From NCBI RefSeq assembly GCF_029892065.1, contig NZ_CP120373.1, positions 62,001-126,000 on the forward strand: a stretch of 64,000 bases of DNA, given 5' to 3'. Below are positions 33,919-44,590 of the stretch, in pieces. The DNA comes from Sinorhizobium garamanticum (GTDB lineage: Bacteria > Pseudomonadota > Alphaproteobacteria > Rhizobiales > Rhizobiaceae). Numbering within the stretch: position 1 is the stretch's first letter; the number at the start of each line of letters is the position of its first letter. Below the pieces are notes generated by a model. That model made no database searches. It saw only the letters and a program-made list of their open reading frames with translations, and was not told the origin of the DNA. The position numbers and the translations under genes were made by a program.

Positions 33919-36567
33919 ATGCGGACAAATACGGGCCAGACCATTCATCTGGAAAACTACCGGCCGACCGACTTCGTTCTTGAGAGAGTGGATCTGACCT
34001 TCGAGCTCGACCCGAAGGAAACAAAGGTCGAAGCGCGCCTCATTTTCCACCGGCGCGAGGGGGTAAGCCCGGCGGCGCCGCTGGTGCTCGACGGCGACGA
34101 ATTGCGCATGACCGGCCTGTTGCTCGATCAGGTGGATATACCGCCAACGCTTTTTGAGGCCACGGACGACACGTTGACGATCCGCGGGCTGCCGGAGACG
34201 GCCCCTTTCGAGATCACGGTAACCACCCTGCTCTCGCCCGAGACCAACACCAAGCTGATGGGCCTCTACCGCACCAACAACGTCTACTGCACGCAATGCG
34301 AGGCGGAAGGGTTCCGCCGCATCACCTATTTTCCGGACCGACCGGACGTGCTCGCCGTCTACACGGTCAACATTATCGCCGACAAGGCGACCGCACCGCT
34401 GCTGCTCTCGAACGGCAACTATCTCGGCGGAGCCGACATGGGCGACGGCCGCCATTTTGCGGCCTGGTTCGATCCGCACCCGAAGCCGAGCTATCTTTTT
34501 GCGTTGGTCGCCGGCGACCTTGGCGTGGTGGAAGATACGTTTATGACGGTGTCCGGTCGCACGGTCGCGCTCAAGATCTATGTCGAGCATGGCAAGGAGG
34601 CTGGCGCCTCATACGCCATGGACGCACTGAAGCGTTCGATGAAGTGGGATGAGGAGGTTTTCGGGCGCGAGTACGACCTCGACATCTTCATGATCGTCGC
34701 GGTCTCCGACTTCAACATGGGCGCCATGGAGAACAAGGGGCTCAACGTCTTCAACGACAAGTATGTGCTTGCGGACCCGGAAACAGCGACGGACGCGGAC
34801 TACGCCAATATCGAAGCGATCATCGCGCACGAATATTTCCACAACTGGACAGGCAACCGCATCACCTGCCGCGACTGGTTCCAGCTCTGCCTCAAGGAAG
34901 GCCTGACCGTCTTCCGCGACCACGAATTTTCAGCGGACATGCGTTCGCGTGCCGTCAAGCGCATCGCCGAGGTACGTCACCTGAAGTCGGAGCAGTTCCC
35001 GGAGGATGCCGGCCCCCTCGCCCATCCGGTACGCCCGACGAAATATCGTGAGATCAACAACTTCTACACGACCACCGTCTATGAGAAAGGCTCCGAGGTG
35101 ACGCGGATGATCGCCACCATCCTCGGGCGCGACCTCTTCAAGAAGGGCATGGATCTCTATTTCGACCGCCATGACGGCCAAGCGGTGACGATCGAAGATT
35201 TCATTGCCTGCTTCGAGGACGCCAGCGGCCGCAACCTCAAGCAATTTTCGCTTTGGTATCATCAGGCGGGAACGCCGCTCGTCACGGCTTCCGGATCCTA
35301 CGATGCCGACAAGCAGACCTTTTCGCTTTCGCTTGAGCAGACGGTGCCTCCGACGCCGGGCCAGAGCACCAAGGAGCCGATGCATATTCCGCTGCGCCTC
35401 GGGCTCTTGTTGGGGGATGGCAGCGAGGCGAAAGCCGCGACGGTTTCCGGCGCCGACGTCACGGGAGACGTCATCCATCTGACCAAACGCAAGCAAACGG
35501 TTTTGTTCTCCGGCATTCCGTCGCGCCCCGTGCCGTCCTTGAACCGCGGGTTCTCGGCACCGATCAACCTGCACATCGAGCAGAGCGCCGAGGATCGCGC
35601 ACTGATTGCGCGCCACGAGGTCGACCTGTTTGCCCGCTGGCAGGCCCTTAATGCCATTGCGCTCGACAATCTGGTTGCGGCAACCACGCAGGCACGCAAT
35701 GGGCAACCGGTTACCTGCGACAGCGCTCTCGTGAATGGCCTGATTGTCGCCGCGGCAGATGACCAGCTGGAGCCAGCGTTCCGCTCGCAGGCGCTGGCGC
35801 TGCCGAGCGAATCCGATGTCGCTCGGGAAATCGGCAGCGACAATGACCCGGATGCCATTCACGCCGGCCGTCAACAGATTCTGGCCGGTCTCGCCGCAGC
35901 CGGACGGGACACCTTCACCCAGCTGGCCGACGACATGGCATCGTCAGGCCCATTCAGCCCGGACGCCACCAGTGCCGGTCGGCGGGCGTTGCGCAACAGC
36001 GCGCTTTCCTTCCTCGTCTATGGTGACACAGGCCCGGAAAGGGCGGCGGAGGCATTCCGTGCCGCCAACAACATGACCGATCTCAGCCTCGCGCTGACTT
36101 TGCTTGCACAACGTTTCCCGGATGCGAAAGAGACGGCCGAGGCGCTCGCTCAATTCAAGAAACGTTTTGCGGACAACGCACTCGTCATCGACAAATGGTT
36201 TGCGATCCAGGCGACGATTCCCGGACCGGAGACCCTCGATCGAGTCAGGACGCTGATGTCCGATCCGCTCTTCAACGGTAACAACCCAAACCGTGTGCGC
36301 TCGCTTGTCGGGACCTTCGCCTTCTCCAACCCGACTGGGTTCAATCGGGCCGATGGCGAAGGCTATCGCTTCCTCGCACGGCAAATTCTCGACATCGACC
36401 CGCGCAATCCGCAGCTCGCGGCGCGCATTTTGACGTCGATGCGCTCCTGGCGTTCGCTGGAGAAAGTTCGCGCCGATCATGCCCGCAACGCGCTTACGGA
36501 GATCGCCGGCGCAGCCAACCTCTCCGCGGACGTCAGCGATATCGTCGACCGCATGCTGGAAGCCTGA
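33919..36567 (+). CDS. pepN: Aminopeptidase N
   Basis: This 882-residue zinc aminopeptidase (M1) removes N-terminal residues from peptides in the cytoplasm. It has the exopeptidase motif GAMEN (268-272) and zinc ligands HEYFH (H304, H308) with the third ligand Glu in LKEGLTVFRD. The size equals that of bacterial PepN. ATG 33919 (MRTNTGQTIHLENY) is chosen because the family starts here, although the ribosome site is weak. The gene stands alone, followed by a RIME1 element. Confidence 0.95.
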   Translation: MRTNTGQTIHLENYRPTDFVLERVDLTFELDPKETKVEARLIFHRREGVSPAAPLVLDGDELRMTGLLLDQVDIPPTLFEATDDTLTIRGLPETAPFEITVTTLLSPETNTKLMGLYRTNNVYCTQCEAEGFRRITYFPDRPDVLAVYTVNIIADKATAPLLLSNGNYLGGADMGDGRHFAAWFDPHPKPSYLFALVAGDLGVVEDTFMTVSGRTVALKIYVEHGKEAGASYAMDALKRSMKWDEEVFGREYDLDIFMIVAVSDFNMGAMENKGLNVFNDKYVLADPETATDADYANIEAIIAHEYFHNWTGNRITCRDWFQLCLKEGLTVFRDHEFSADMRSRAVKRIAEVRHLKSEQFPEDAGPLAHPVRPTKYREINNFYTTTVYEKGSEVTRMIATILGRDLFKKGMDLYFDRHDGQAVTIEDFIACFEDASGRNLKQFSLWYHQAGTPLVTASGSYDADKQTFSLSLEQTVPPTPGQSTKEPMHIPLRLGLLLGDGSEAKAATVSGADVTGDVIHLTKRKQTVLFSGIPSRPVPSLNRGFSAPINLHIEQSAEDRALIARHEVDLFARWQALNAIALDNLVAATTQARNGQPVTCDSALVNGLIVAAADDQLEPAFRSQALALPSESDVAREIGSDNDPDAIHAGRQQILAGLAAAGRDTFTQLADDMASSGPFSPDATSAGRRALRNSALSFLVYGDTGPERAAEAFRAANNMTDLSLALTLLAQRFPDAKETAEALAQFKKRFADNALVIDKWFAIQATIPGPETLDRVRTLMSDPLFNGNNPNRVRSLVGTFAFSNPTGFNRADGEGYRFLARQILDIDPRNPQLAARILTSMRSWRSLEKVRADHARNALTEIAGAANLSADVSDIVDRMLEA

Positions 36568-36615
36568 CAGCCCTCGCGCCATCGCAGTCACGGCGGCGTT
36601 GGCTCGAATCACGCA

Positions 36616-36674
36616 ACAACTCAAAGTGCTGCAGCGACCTTTGCGCGTCCGACCGGACGCGCCGCGCTGTAATG
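36616..36674. repeat. RIME1-like element, inverted orientation
   Basis: CAACTCAAAGTGCTGCAGCGACC, then GCGCGTCCGACCGGACGCGC and CGCTGTA. This is the reverse complement of the elements at 31179 and 44505. It lies between pepN and the pleC-like gene. Confidence 0.75.
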
Positions 36675-36964
36675 CCGCCATGAACGATTCCAATCAATTA
36701 AAGCTCATCGCACAGCAAGAGCCGATGCCGTGACAGCAATCCGGCCTGTGATTTTCCAACGATGAGAATTGGTTAAGAAATCTTTACCATTCCCTCTGGA
36801 CAAGGCGAATCGCCCTGTGATTCATTGAGTCAGATTCGGGCGAGCGGCGCGCCGAATCACTGAGACAATTATTCCCCGGCCAAACGCTGGGGCGGCTCAT
36901 GTCTCAGGTTTAGAGGATCAGGCGTCTTCGGCACATTCATTGGGAATGCCGGGCGCTTTCGAGG

Positions 36965-39307
36965 ATGACAACATTGGGAAAGATGGCGGACGCGCGACGG
37001 GGAAGCGCAGCCGATGGGCGGTTGCGACTCAAGTTTCCGGGCCTTTCCAGCTTGGAGCGGGAGTTCATCGAACAGGCAAAGTTGTTTGCCGAGCCCGCAT
37101 CGCAGCGGCTCGCGAGCGCCGAGCCCATTCTCAAGCGCTCCATTCCCGTCCTGATCATCGCTTTCCTGATAATCGTGGCCATTTCCCGCATGTCGGGCAT
37201 CATGGGCGAACACGCCCGGATGGAGGGCAGTTCCCGCCAGGCCGTCAGCCTCGCGGCCGCTGCAGCCGCAGCCGCCTTCCAAGCCGATGGCGCGACACTT
37301 TTCGCCGACGGCCGGCGATGGGAGGCCGAACAGCGACTCGGCGAATATCTTCCTGCGGGCACTCTCGACGGTGGCATGTTTCTGCTGACGGTTCGCAAGG
37401 ACGGCCGGATATTCGCAAGCACGACCGAAGGCGTGCATTTCATCGGACGCACGCTGGCGTCGATCGCTCCGGACCTCGCCACGTTGCAATATTACGGTGA
37501 AGGATCGAGCGTGATGGAGACGTCCGTCGGCGACGTCAATCACCTTGTTGCCTTGACACAGCTCCCAGAAGCCGCCGGCGTCATTCTGGCGGCAATCCCG
37601 ATCGCTGAACTCGAAACGGCGTGGCGCGACGAAGTTTCGCTCAACGTTACCCTGTTCGCAGGCATCTCGGCCATCCTGCTCGTCGTGCTCTACGCCTATT
37701 ACATCCAGGCAAAGCGCGCCCGTGACGCCGATGCGGTTTTCGCCGAATCGAACCTACGCGTCGAAACCGCGCTCTCGCGCGGTCGCTGCGGATTGTGGGA
37801 TTTCGACCTCGCCAACCGACGGCTGTTCTGGTCGCGGTCGATGTACGAAATGCTCGGCATGCCAGGCGACAGCAGTGTGCTGTCCTTTGGAGATGCCGCG
37901 CGGTTGATGCATCCGGAGGACCGCGGCATTTACTGCGTGGCCCGGGCGATCGCTCGGGATAATGCGCGCCAGATCGACCAAGTATTTCGCATGCGCCACG
38001 CCGACGGCCATTACGTATGGCTGCGCGCACGTGCCCAGGTCATTCGCACCGTCTCCGGCCGCACCCACCTGATCGGCATCGCCATGGACGTCACCGAGCA
38101 ACATCGCCTTGCCCAGCGCTATGCGGAAGCGGATCAGCGGCTGGCCGACGCGATCGAATGCACGTCGGAGGCCTTCGTGCTCTGGGACAAGCACGATCGC
38201 CTGGTCATGTGCAACACCCACTATCAACAGGCCTATCAATTGCCCGACCATGTGCTCGTGCCCGGCACGGAGCGGACAGTCGTGCACGCAGCCGCCGCAC
38301 GACCGGTCGTCGAGCGGCGGGTCGCCGATCCGGATCGCAGCAATCATTCGCAGACAAGCGAGGTGCAACTCGCTGACGAGCGATGGCTTCAGATCAACGA
38401 ACGCCGCACCCGCGATGGGGGTCTGGTTTCTGTCGGCACCGACATCACGCTGCTCAAGCGTCACCAGGTGCGCCTGCGCGAGTCCGAGCGTCGGCTCATG
38501 GCAACGATCGGCGACCTTTCTGCATCACGCATCACGCTGGAACAGCAGAAGGCCGAGCTTTCCGTCGCCAACGCCAATTATCAGGCGGAGAAGGAGCGTG
38601 CAGAAGCCGCGAACCGGGCCAAGTCCGAGTTTCTGGCGAACATGTCGCACGAATTGCGGACACCGCTGAACGCCATTCTCGGCTTTTCGGAGATCCTGCA
38701 GAACCAGATGTTCGGTCCGCTCGGGTCGGAGAAATATCACGAATATTCGCGTGATATCCACGAAAGCGGCAAACACCTGCTCAACGTCATCAACGACATT
38801 CTCGACATGTCGAAGATCGAGGCGGGTCACATGCGCATCACGCGCGAGAAAATCGACTTGGCGCCGCTGATCGAAGAGACATTGCGCTTCACCACCATTC
38901 CAGCCGAGCAGAAGAACATCCGCGTCGTTCAGCAGATTTCCTCGGGCCTCACCATGGTCGCCGACCGCCGCGCGATGAAGCAGGTGCTGCTGAACCTGCT
39001 TTCGAACGCCGTCAAATTCACCAACGAAGGTGGCCGGATCTCGCTAAGGGCTCGCAAGGTAACTGGAGCGGTGACGCTGACGATCGCCGATTCCGGCATC
39101 GGTATTCCGAAGGACGCGCTGCAAAAGATCGGCCAACCCTTCGAGCAGGTGCAGAGCCAGTACGCCAAAAGCAAGGGAGGTTCCGGGCTCGGGCTTGCGA
39201 TCTCCCGCTCGCTGACGCGCCTTCATGGTGGAACGATGAAGATCCACTCCACCGAGAACGTCGGCACGATCATATCCGTCCGCATCCCCGACCGAGTTGG
39301 CGGCTGA
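36965..39307 (+). CDS. pleC: PAS-containing sensor histidine kinase, PleC-like
   Basis: The 780-residue membrane kinase has a first helix at about 59-76, a periplasmic sensor region to about 225, a second helix (LFAGISAILLVVLYAYYI), two PAS domains (about 270-380 and 395-500) and a coiled-coil linker. HisKA follows, with H562 in NMSHELRTPLNAILGFSEI, then HATPase with N, G1 and G2 boxes (LLNLLSNAVKF, DSGIGIP, GGSGLGLAI). HisKA resembles PleC/DivJ kinases that control DivK and the CtrA cell-cycle network. The name rests on this and on the adjacent glnE as I recall from Sinorhizobium. The ribosome site is ambiguous. Confidence 0.8.
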   Translation: MTTLGKMADARRGSAADGRLRLKFPGLSSLEREFIEQAKLFAEPASQRLASAEPILKRSIPVLIIAFLIIVAISRMSGIMGEHARMEGSSRQAVSLAAAAAAAAFQADGATLFADGRRWEAEQRLGEYLPAGTLDGGMFLLTVRKDGRIFASTTEGVHFIGRTLASIAPDLATLQYYGEGSSVMETSVGDVNHLVALTQLPEAAGVILAAIPIAELETAWRDEVSLNVTLFAGISAILLVVLYAYYIQAKRARDADAVFAESNLRVETALSRGRCGLWDFDLANRRLFWSRSMYEMLGMPGDSSVLSFGDAARLMHPEDRGIYCVARAIARDNARQIDQVFRMRHADGHYVWLRARAQVIRTVSGRTHLIGIAMDVTEQHRLAQRYAEADQRLADAIECTSEAFVLWDKHDRLVMCNTHYQQAYQLPDHVLVPGTERTVVHAAAARPVVERRVADPDRSNHSQTSEVQLADERWLQINERRTRDGGLVSVGTDITLLKRHQVRLRESERRLMATIGDLSASRITLEQQKAELSVANANYQAEKERAEAANRAKSEFLANMSHELRTPLNAILGFSEILQNQMFGPLGSEKYHEYSRDIHESGKHLLNVINDILDMSKIEAGHMRITREKIDLAPLIEETLRFTTIPAEQKNIRVVQQISSGLTMVADRRAMKQVLLNLLSNAVKFTNEGGRISLRARKVTGAVTLTIADSGIGIPKDALQKIGQPFEQVQSQYAKSKGGSGLGLAISRSLTRLHGGTMKIHSTENVGTIISVRIPDRVGG

Positions 39308-39368
39308 AGAAATTCAGGAACGGTTCCCCGCCCCGGAATCGCACAGCTTCAAATCACGCCATCACAGA

Positions 39369-42326
39369 TCACTGAGCGACAACGGACTGGAAAATCCCGC
39401 GGACCGCCTTGGAGAGGCTTCGGATATCCGCCTCGAGGTGCTTCAGATCCGGATAGTCCCCTGCCCCGCAGACGAGATCGACCAGGCCTGCGGGGGCATC
39501 CTTCGGGTCGAAGTCCCCGTCGATGCAGAGGCGCACGATCTGCGAGACTTCGGTGAAAAGCGTCAGCGCGTCGACGGCCACCTCCAGGTCGTTGGCGTTC
39601 ATCATCGCCGCGCCAAGGCTCTTCAACGCCTCAAGCGTGTGCGTACCCGCCGGCGGCGGCGTCACCCCTTTTGCCGGCGCAACCAGGGCAAGGTATTGCG
39701 CGATGAACTCGATATCAACGAGACCGCCGGGGATGAGCTTGAAATCCCAGATGTCATTCGGCGGCTTTTCCTTGTCGATCAGATCGCGCATCTCCTCCAC
39801 GTCCTTGCGGACCTTCCCAATGTCGCGCTTCTGGGAAAGGACCTCGCCGAAAATCGCCTCCGCCTCGCTGATCAGACTGTCATCGCCGCAGATACAGCGC
39901 GCGCGCGTCAGTGCCAGGTGTTCCCAGGTCCAGGCTTCCGCGCGCTGGTATTTGGCAAAGGCCGTGATGCGGGTTGCGACGGGTCCCTTGTTCCCCGACG
40001 GCCGCAACCGCATGTCGACGGCGTAAAGGATGCCCTCGGCCGTCGGTGCCGAGAGCGCCGCGATCAGCCGCTGCGTCAGTCGGGTGAAATAGCGCACGTG
40101 ATCGAGCGGCTTGGCACCGTCGGATTGCCCCGCGTCGCCATCATAGTCATAGAGCAGGATGAGATCGACGTCGGAGCCGGCCGTCAACTCATGGCTGCCA
40201 AGCTTGCCCATGCCGACGACGGCGACCCGGCCGCCTGGAAAGCGTCCATGCGCCGCGCGGACTTCGTCCATCACCGCATCGAGCGCCGCGGCGATGATGA
40301 GGTCGGCAAGATCGGTGAAGGCGCGCCCTGCCTGGATACCGGAAATCGCACCGGTCAATAGTCTGATGCCGATCAGAAAACGCTGTTCGGCGGCGATGAT
40401 GCGCAGGCGGTCCAGCACCTCCTCGTAATGGCGGCCGCCGGCAACGAAATTTGCAATTCTCGGTGCCAGATATTCCCGAGTCGGCAGTTCCGCGAGCAGG
40501 CCCGGATCCAGCATGCCGTCGAAGACATGCGGTCTTGCGGCAATAATATCCGCCAGCCTGGGGGCCGACGACATGATGTTGACGATCAGCGATAGAAGCC
40601 TTGGGTTGTTGCCGAGCAGCGAGAAAAGCTGGATGCCGGCCGGCAGGCCGGAGATGAAATGGTCGAACCGTAGCAATGCTTCGTCGGCGCGCCTGCTTTC
40701 GCCGAATACGCGCAGGAGTTCCGGCGTCAGTTCTGTCAGTCGCTCGCGTGCCTCCACCGACTGCGTTGCCCGGTAGCGCCCGTAGTGCCACGTGCGAATC
40801 GTCCGCGCTATATCGGACGGGCGTTGGAAGCCAAGCTTCTTCAGGGTCTCCAGCGTGTCCGGATCGTCCGCCTGTCCGGTGAAGACCAGATTTCCGGTCT
40901 CGGTCGAGAGCTTTGCCTCCTGCTCGAAAAGCTGCGCATAGCGCCGCTCGACCGTCCGCAGGACGCGCGACAGCTCCGTTGAGAAGGAGGCGGTATCCTC
41001 GAAGCCGAGCATGTAGGCGATTCGCTTGAGCTCTGCCTCCGTCTCCGGCAACACGTGAGTCTGTTCATCGTGCACCATCTGGATGCGATGCTCGACATTG
41101 CGCAGGAACCAGTAAGCCTCGATGAGCTCATCGGCGGTCGACTGATCGATCCATCCTGCCTTCACAAGTGCATGCAGCATCGGCTCCGTTGCGCGCAGCC
41201 GAAGCTCGGACATACGGCCGCCGGCGATCAATTGCTGCGTCTGGACGAAAAACTCGATCTCGCGGATACCGCCGCGGCCGAGCTTGATGTTGTGCCCTTT
41301 CACGGCGATTTCGCCATGTCCCTTGTGCGCGTGGATCTGCCGCTTGATCGAATGAATGTCGGCGATGGCCGCGTAATCCAGGTATTTGCGGAAAACGAAG
41401 GGTGTCAGCTCCTTCAGGAAGCGCTCGCCGGCCTCTAGGTCGCCGGCAACCGGCCGCGCCTTGATGAAGGCGGCACGCTCCCAGTTTTGCCCCCTGCTCT
41501 CATAATAGAGCATCGCCGCTTCGATCGAGATCGCAAGCGGCGTCGATCCCGGGTCAGGGCGCAAACGCAGGTCGGTGCGGAAGACATAGCCGTCACCGGT
41601 CCGTTCCTGCAGGATACGGACTAGCCGCCTGAGCAGACGTGCGAAAATTTCGGAAGCATCGTCCCGGTCGACGACGATGCCGGACTGCGGATCATAGAAG
41701 ATGACCAGGTCGATGTCCGAGGAATAGTTGAGCTCTCCAGCACCGAGTTTCCCCATCCCAAGGGCAACGACCCCGGAGCCGATGCTCGGTGCCGATGGAT
41801 CCTTCAGCCTGAACTTGCCGCTTTCGTGTGCGCCAAGGAGCAGATGATCGATCGTGGCCGCGACGGCGGCAGCCGCGAAATCGCTAAGCCAACGCGTCGT
41901 TTCGCGACCGTCGAAAAGCCGCGACAGGTCCGCCAGAGCGACCGTGAAGGCCACTTCACGCTTTGCCTTGCGCAGCCTGGACATGATTTCCGCGTCTGGC
42001 AGTGCGGCGGCCGTCGGCTCGGATCGCCACGCTGACCGGGCTGCCTCGATCCGGCGCTTCAGGAACTCAGGTAAAGGCGTGGCAAGCAAATCTTCGAGGA
42101 TGGCCGGATGGCTGCCAGTCGTATCCCGCAGAAACGGAGAGAGCGCGAGCGCCGAGATGACGAAGTCCTTGAGGGACGTATTAGACGCCAGCAGATCGGC
42201 TATGCGATCGTGGCCCTTGGCGACATCCTTCAAGACGGACAAGGCAGCCTTTGCATCCGCCTGGCTCGTCGGACGGATCGGAACCATTTCGATATTGGAC
42301 AGACGCCGCTTATCCGTTTCCAGCAT
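39369..42326 (-). CDS. glnE: Bifunctional glutamine synthetase adenylyltransferase/adenylyl-removing enzyme
   Basis: The 985-residue enzyme adenylylates and deadenylylates glutamine synthetase in response to PII. Two nucleotidyltransferase domains are present: the N-terminal one has the catalytic motif SSDIDLVIFYD and the C-terminal one GSDVDLILLYD. Each is followed by a GlnD_UR_UTase-like helical domain. ATG 42326 is chosen because AGGAGG sits 5 nt upstream; a GTG two codons earlier lies inside that ribosome site. It is convergent with the pleC-like gene and 32 bp downstream of a histidine kinase gene, so it may be in the same operon. Confidence 0.95.
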   Translation of the reverse strand: MLETDKRRLSNIEMVPIRPTSQADAKAALSVLKDVAKGHDRIADLLASNTSLKDFVISALALSPFLRDTTGSHPAILEDLLATPLPEFLKRRIEAARSAWRSEPTAAALPDAEIMSRLRKAKREVAFTVALADLSRLFDGRETTRWLSDFAAAAVAATIDHLLLGAHESGKFRLKDPSAPSIGSGVVALGMGKLGAGELNYSSDIDLVIFYDPQSGIVVDRDDASEIFARLLRRLVRILQERTGDGYVFRTDLRLRPDPGSTPLAISIEAAMLYYESRGQNWERAAFIKARPVAGDLEAGERFLKELTPFVFRKYLDYAAIADIHSIKRQIHAHKGHGEIAVKGHNIKLGRGGIREIEFFVQTQQLIAGGRMSELRLRATEPMLHALVKAGWIDQSTADELIEAYWFLRNVEHRIQMVHDEQTHVLPETEAELKRIAYMLGFEDTASFSTELSRVLRTVERRYAQLFEQEAKLSTETGNLVFTGQADDPDTLETLKKLGFQRPSDIARTIRTWHYGRYRATQSVEARERLTELTPELLRVFGESRRADEALLRFDHFISGLPAGIQLFSLLGNNPRLLSLIVNIMSSAPRLADIIAARPHVFDGMLDPGLLAELPTREYLAPRIANFVAGGRHYEEVLDRLRIIAAEQRFLIGIRLLTGAISGIQAGRAFTDLADLIIAAALDAVMDEVRAAHGRFPGGRVAVVGMGKLGSHELTAGSDVDLILLYDYDGDAGQSDGAKPLDHVRYFTRLTQRLIAALSAPTAEGILYAVDMRLRPSGNKGPVATRITAFAKYQRAEAWTWEHLALTRARCICGDDSLISEAEAIFGEVLSQKRDIGKVRKDVEEMRDLIDKEKPPNDIWDFKLIPGGLVDIEFIAQYLALVAPAKGVTPPPAGTHTLEALKSLGAAMMNANDLEVAVDALTLFTEVSQIVRLCIDGDFDPKDAPAGLVDLVCGAGDYPDLKHLEADIRSLSKAVRGIFQSVVAQ

Positions 42327-42358
42327 CGACACCTCCTCCCAATCTCATGACCGGTCTA

Positions 42359-43765
42359 TCAGGTTGTACGAGCGGGGAAAACCATGCGCACTGTCAGTCC
42401 CTTGCCATCTTTGCTGTCCGGGTCGGTTGCACTAAGCGTGAGCGAACCACGATGCATCTCCATCACGGCCTCGACAAGCGATAGACCAAGACCGGTCCCC
42501 GGCTTCGAGCGGCTTTCATCCAGACGGACAAAGCGCTTCAATACTTCGCGGTACATGTCTTCCGGAATGCCGGGACCGTGATCGGCGACCGTCAGCACCG
42601 CCTCGTTTCCACTCTTCGTCATCGCCACCCGGATCAGTGGATTTGCCGCTCCCTCGGCATATTTGATCGCATTGTCCATCAGGTTTCCGAGGGCCTGCCC
42701 GATCAGCTCGCGATTCCCCGAGATCACAACGCCCGGGAGGATATCCGCTTCCAGCTTCAAGGCCTTGTCTTCGGCGGCCGGTTCGTAAAGCTCGACGCAA
42801 TCGGCGACGATCTGGGAGAGGTCGACATCGCTCATTTCGGCGACGGCTGAACCCGCCTCGACCCGGGAGATCATCAGAAGCGCATTGAACGTGCGGATCA
42901 ACTGGTCCGACTCGGCGATGATTTCCTCGAGCGCACCACTCTGGCCTCCGTCCTCTTTGCCGGAGAGTGCCGCTTCGGCCTTGTTGCGCAGGCGCGTCAG
43001 CGGCGTCTTGAGGTCGTGGGCGATGTTATCGGAAACCTGTCTCAGCCCTTCATTGAGCTTCTCGATCCGCCCTAGCATCGCGTTGAGCGATTCCGACAGC
43101 CGGTCGAATTCGTCGCCCGAACCGCTTGTCGGCAGCCGCTGCGAAAGATCACCCGCCATGATCTTTGTGCTGGCTTCGGACATACGATCAATGCGCTTCA
43201 GGGCGTTGCGGCCGATGCCGAACCAGATGACGAGCGCGCCGAACCCCATCACCCCCAGGGCGACGACCAATGCCTGGCGCACGAGCATGCGGAACTTCTC
43301 CGGCTCCTGGAGGTCGTGACCAACGAGAATCCTCAGACCATTGTCGAGCAGCAGGACCTGGGCAAGCGCCACGTGACTCTCCCCGCGGCTTTCGTCGGTG
43401 AAACGCCGGTACCGGAACGGCTCCGACTTCCAGCCTTCGTCGTCAAGCAGGCCCGGCTCCAGTCCGGCGACGTTGCCCGCGAGGATTTCCCCGCTCGGAC
43501 CGGCGATCACATAGAGATTGGCACCCGGCTGGCGTGCTCGCCGCTCGAGCGAGCGAAGCAGACCACTCATGCCGGCGCGCTCGTAGACGGCTTCGATCTG
43601 GCTCACTTCGGCGGTGATGGCGTCGCGCGTCTGCTGCTCGAGCAGGCGTTCGGACATGCCTGTCACATAAAAGACGAGGAAGACCGCGCAGAGGGAAAAG
43701 AGAACAAGATAGAGTGCGGAGAGCCGGACCGCCGTCGTTCTGAACAGGACCCTGAGTTTGCTCAT
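42359..43765 (-). CDS. Sensor histidine kinase
   Basis: This 468-residue inner-membrane kinase has helices at about 10-33 and 165-187 flanking a periplasmic domain. HAMP, a HisKA box (DNIAHDLKTPLTRLRNKAE) and HATPase (NLMDNAIKYAEG, DHGPGIP, GTGLGLSLVEAV) follow. Its ATG overlaps the response-regulator stop by 4 bp (ATGA), so they are a coupled pair. glnE follows by 32 bp. The signal is unknown. Confidence 0.93.
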   Translation of the reverse strand: MSKLRVLFRTTAVRLSALYLVLFSLCAVFLVFYVTGMSERLLEQQTRDAITAEVSQIEAVYERAGMSGLLRSLERRARQPGANLYVIAGPSGEILAGNVAGLEPGLLDDEGWKSEPFRYRRFTDESRGESHVALAQVLLLDNGLRILVGHDLQEPEKFRMLVRQALVVALGVMGFGALVIWFGIGRNALKRIDRMSEASTKIMAGDLSQRLPTSGSGDEFDRLSESLNAMLGRIEKLNEGLRQVSDNIAHDLKTPLTRLRNKAEAALSGKEDGGQSGALEEIIAESDQLIRTFNALLMISRVEAGSAVAEMSDVDLSQIVADCVELYEPAAEDKALKLEADILPGVVISGNRELIGQALGNLMDNAIKYAEGAANPLIRVAMTKSGNEAVLTVADHGPGIPEDMYREVLKRFVRLDESRSKPGTGLGLSLVEAVMEMHRGSLTLSATDPDSKDGKGLTVRMVFPARTT

Positions 43766-44460
43766 GTCTCAGTCCGGTCGTCCTTGATCATGTAGCCGGC
43801 GCCACGCACGGTTCTCAGCAGCGGCACGTCGAAGTCCTTTTCGATCTTCGAGCGCAGACGCGAGACGTGTACGTCAATGACATTGGTTTGCGGGTCGAAA
43901 TGGTAATCCCACACGTTTTCGAGCAGCATCGTCCTCGTCACGACCTGACCCGCATTCTTCATGAGGTATTCGAGCAGCCGGAATTCGCGCGGCTGCAACG
44001 GGATTTCCTTGCCCTGCCGTCGGACCGAGTGGGCGAGCCGGTCGAGCTCGAGATCGCCGACGCGGTAGACCATATCCTGCTCGGGCGCGCCCTTGCGGCG
44101 GCCGAGAACCTCGACCCGTGCGAGAAGCTCGTTGAATGCGTAGGGCTTCGGAAGATAGTCGTCGCCCCCGGCCCGCAGTCCCGTGACGCGGTCGTCCACC
44201 TGGCCGAGCGCCGAGAGAATGAGGACGGGCGTGTGGATATCCCGCCGCCTCAGTTCGGTGATCAGCGACAGGCCGTCGCGGCGCGGCAGCATACGATCGA
44301 CGACCAGCACGTCATAGGCATTCTCGCTCGCCATGAACAGCCCGCTTTCGCCATCGCTGGCGTGGTCGGAAACAATACCGGCCTCGCGAAACGCCTTCGC
44401 CAGATACGCGGCTGCCTCGAGGTCATCTTCAACAATCAGAATCTTCATGCGCGTGACCAT
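43762..44460 (-). CDS. OmpR/PhoB-type response regulator
   Basis: The 232-residue protein has a receiver domain (ILIVEDDLEAAAYL, phospho-acceptor D55 in LVVDRMLPRRDG, K in GGDDYLPKPY) and a C-terminal winged-helix domain (LQPREFRLLEYLMKNAGQVV, VHVSRLRSKIEKDF). It is the partner of the overlapping kinase gene. The neighbouring degP suggests an envelope-stress link, but that is context only. ATG 44460 has GGAT at a suitable distance; the ATG at 44448 is also possible. Confidence 0.93.
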   Translation of the reverse strand: MVTRMKILIVEDDLEAAAYLAKAFREAGIVSDHASDGESGLFMASENAYDVLVVDRMLPRRDGLSLITELRRRDIHTPVLILSALGQVDDRVTGLRAGGDDYLPKPYAFNELLARVEVLGRRKGAPEQDMVYRVGDLELDRLAHSVRRQGKEIPLQPREFRLLEYLMKNAGQVVTRTMLLENVWDYHFDPQTNVIDVHVSRLRSKIEKDFDVPLLRTVRGAGYMIKDDRTET

Positions 44461-44504
44461 AGTCCCGGATCCCTATCTGTCTCAACCGGTTTCGGTTCCG
44501 ACAC

Positions 44505-44590
44505 CTCCAGCGCCGTGCGTCTAATGAGACGCGCAGAGGTCGCTGTAGCACTTTGAATTGCTGCATGGTTTCGACCCGAGCAGTCATGCA
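44505..44590. repeat. RIME1-like intergenic element
   Basis: CCAGCG, GCGTCTAATGAGACGC, GGTCGCTGTAGCACTTTGAATTGCTGCATGGTT follow in the usual order, with a final CATGCAG returning as the second dyad. It fills much of the gap upstream of the response regulator gene. Confidence 0.78.
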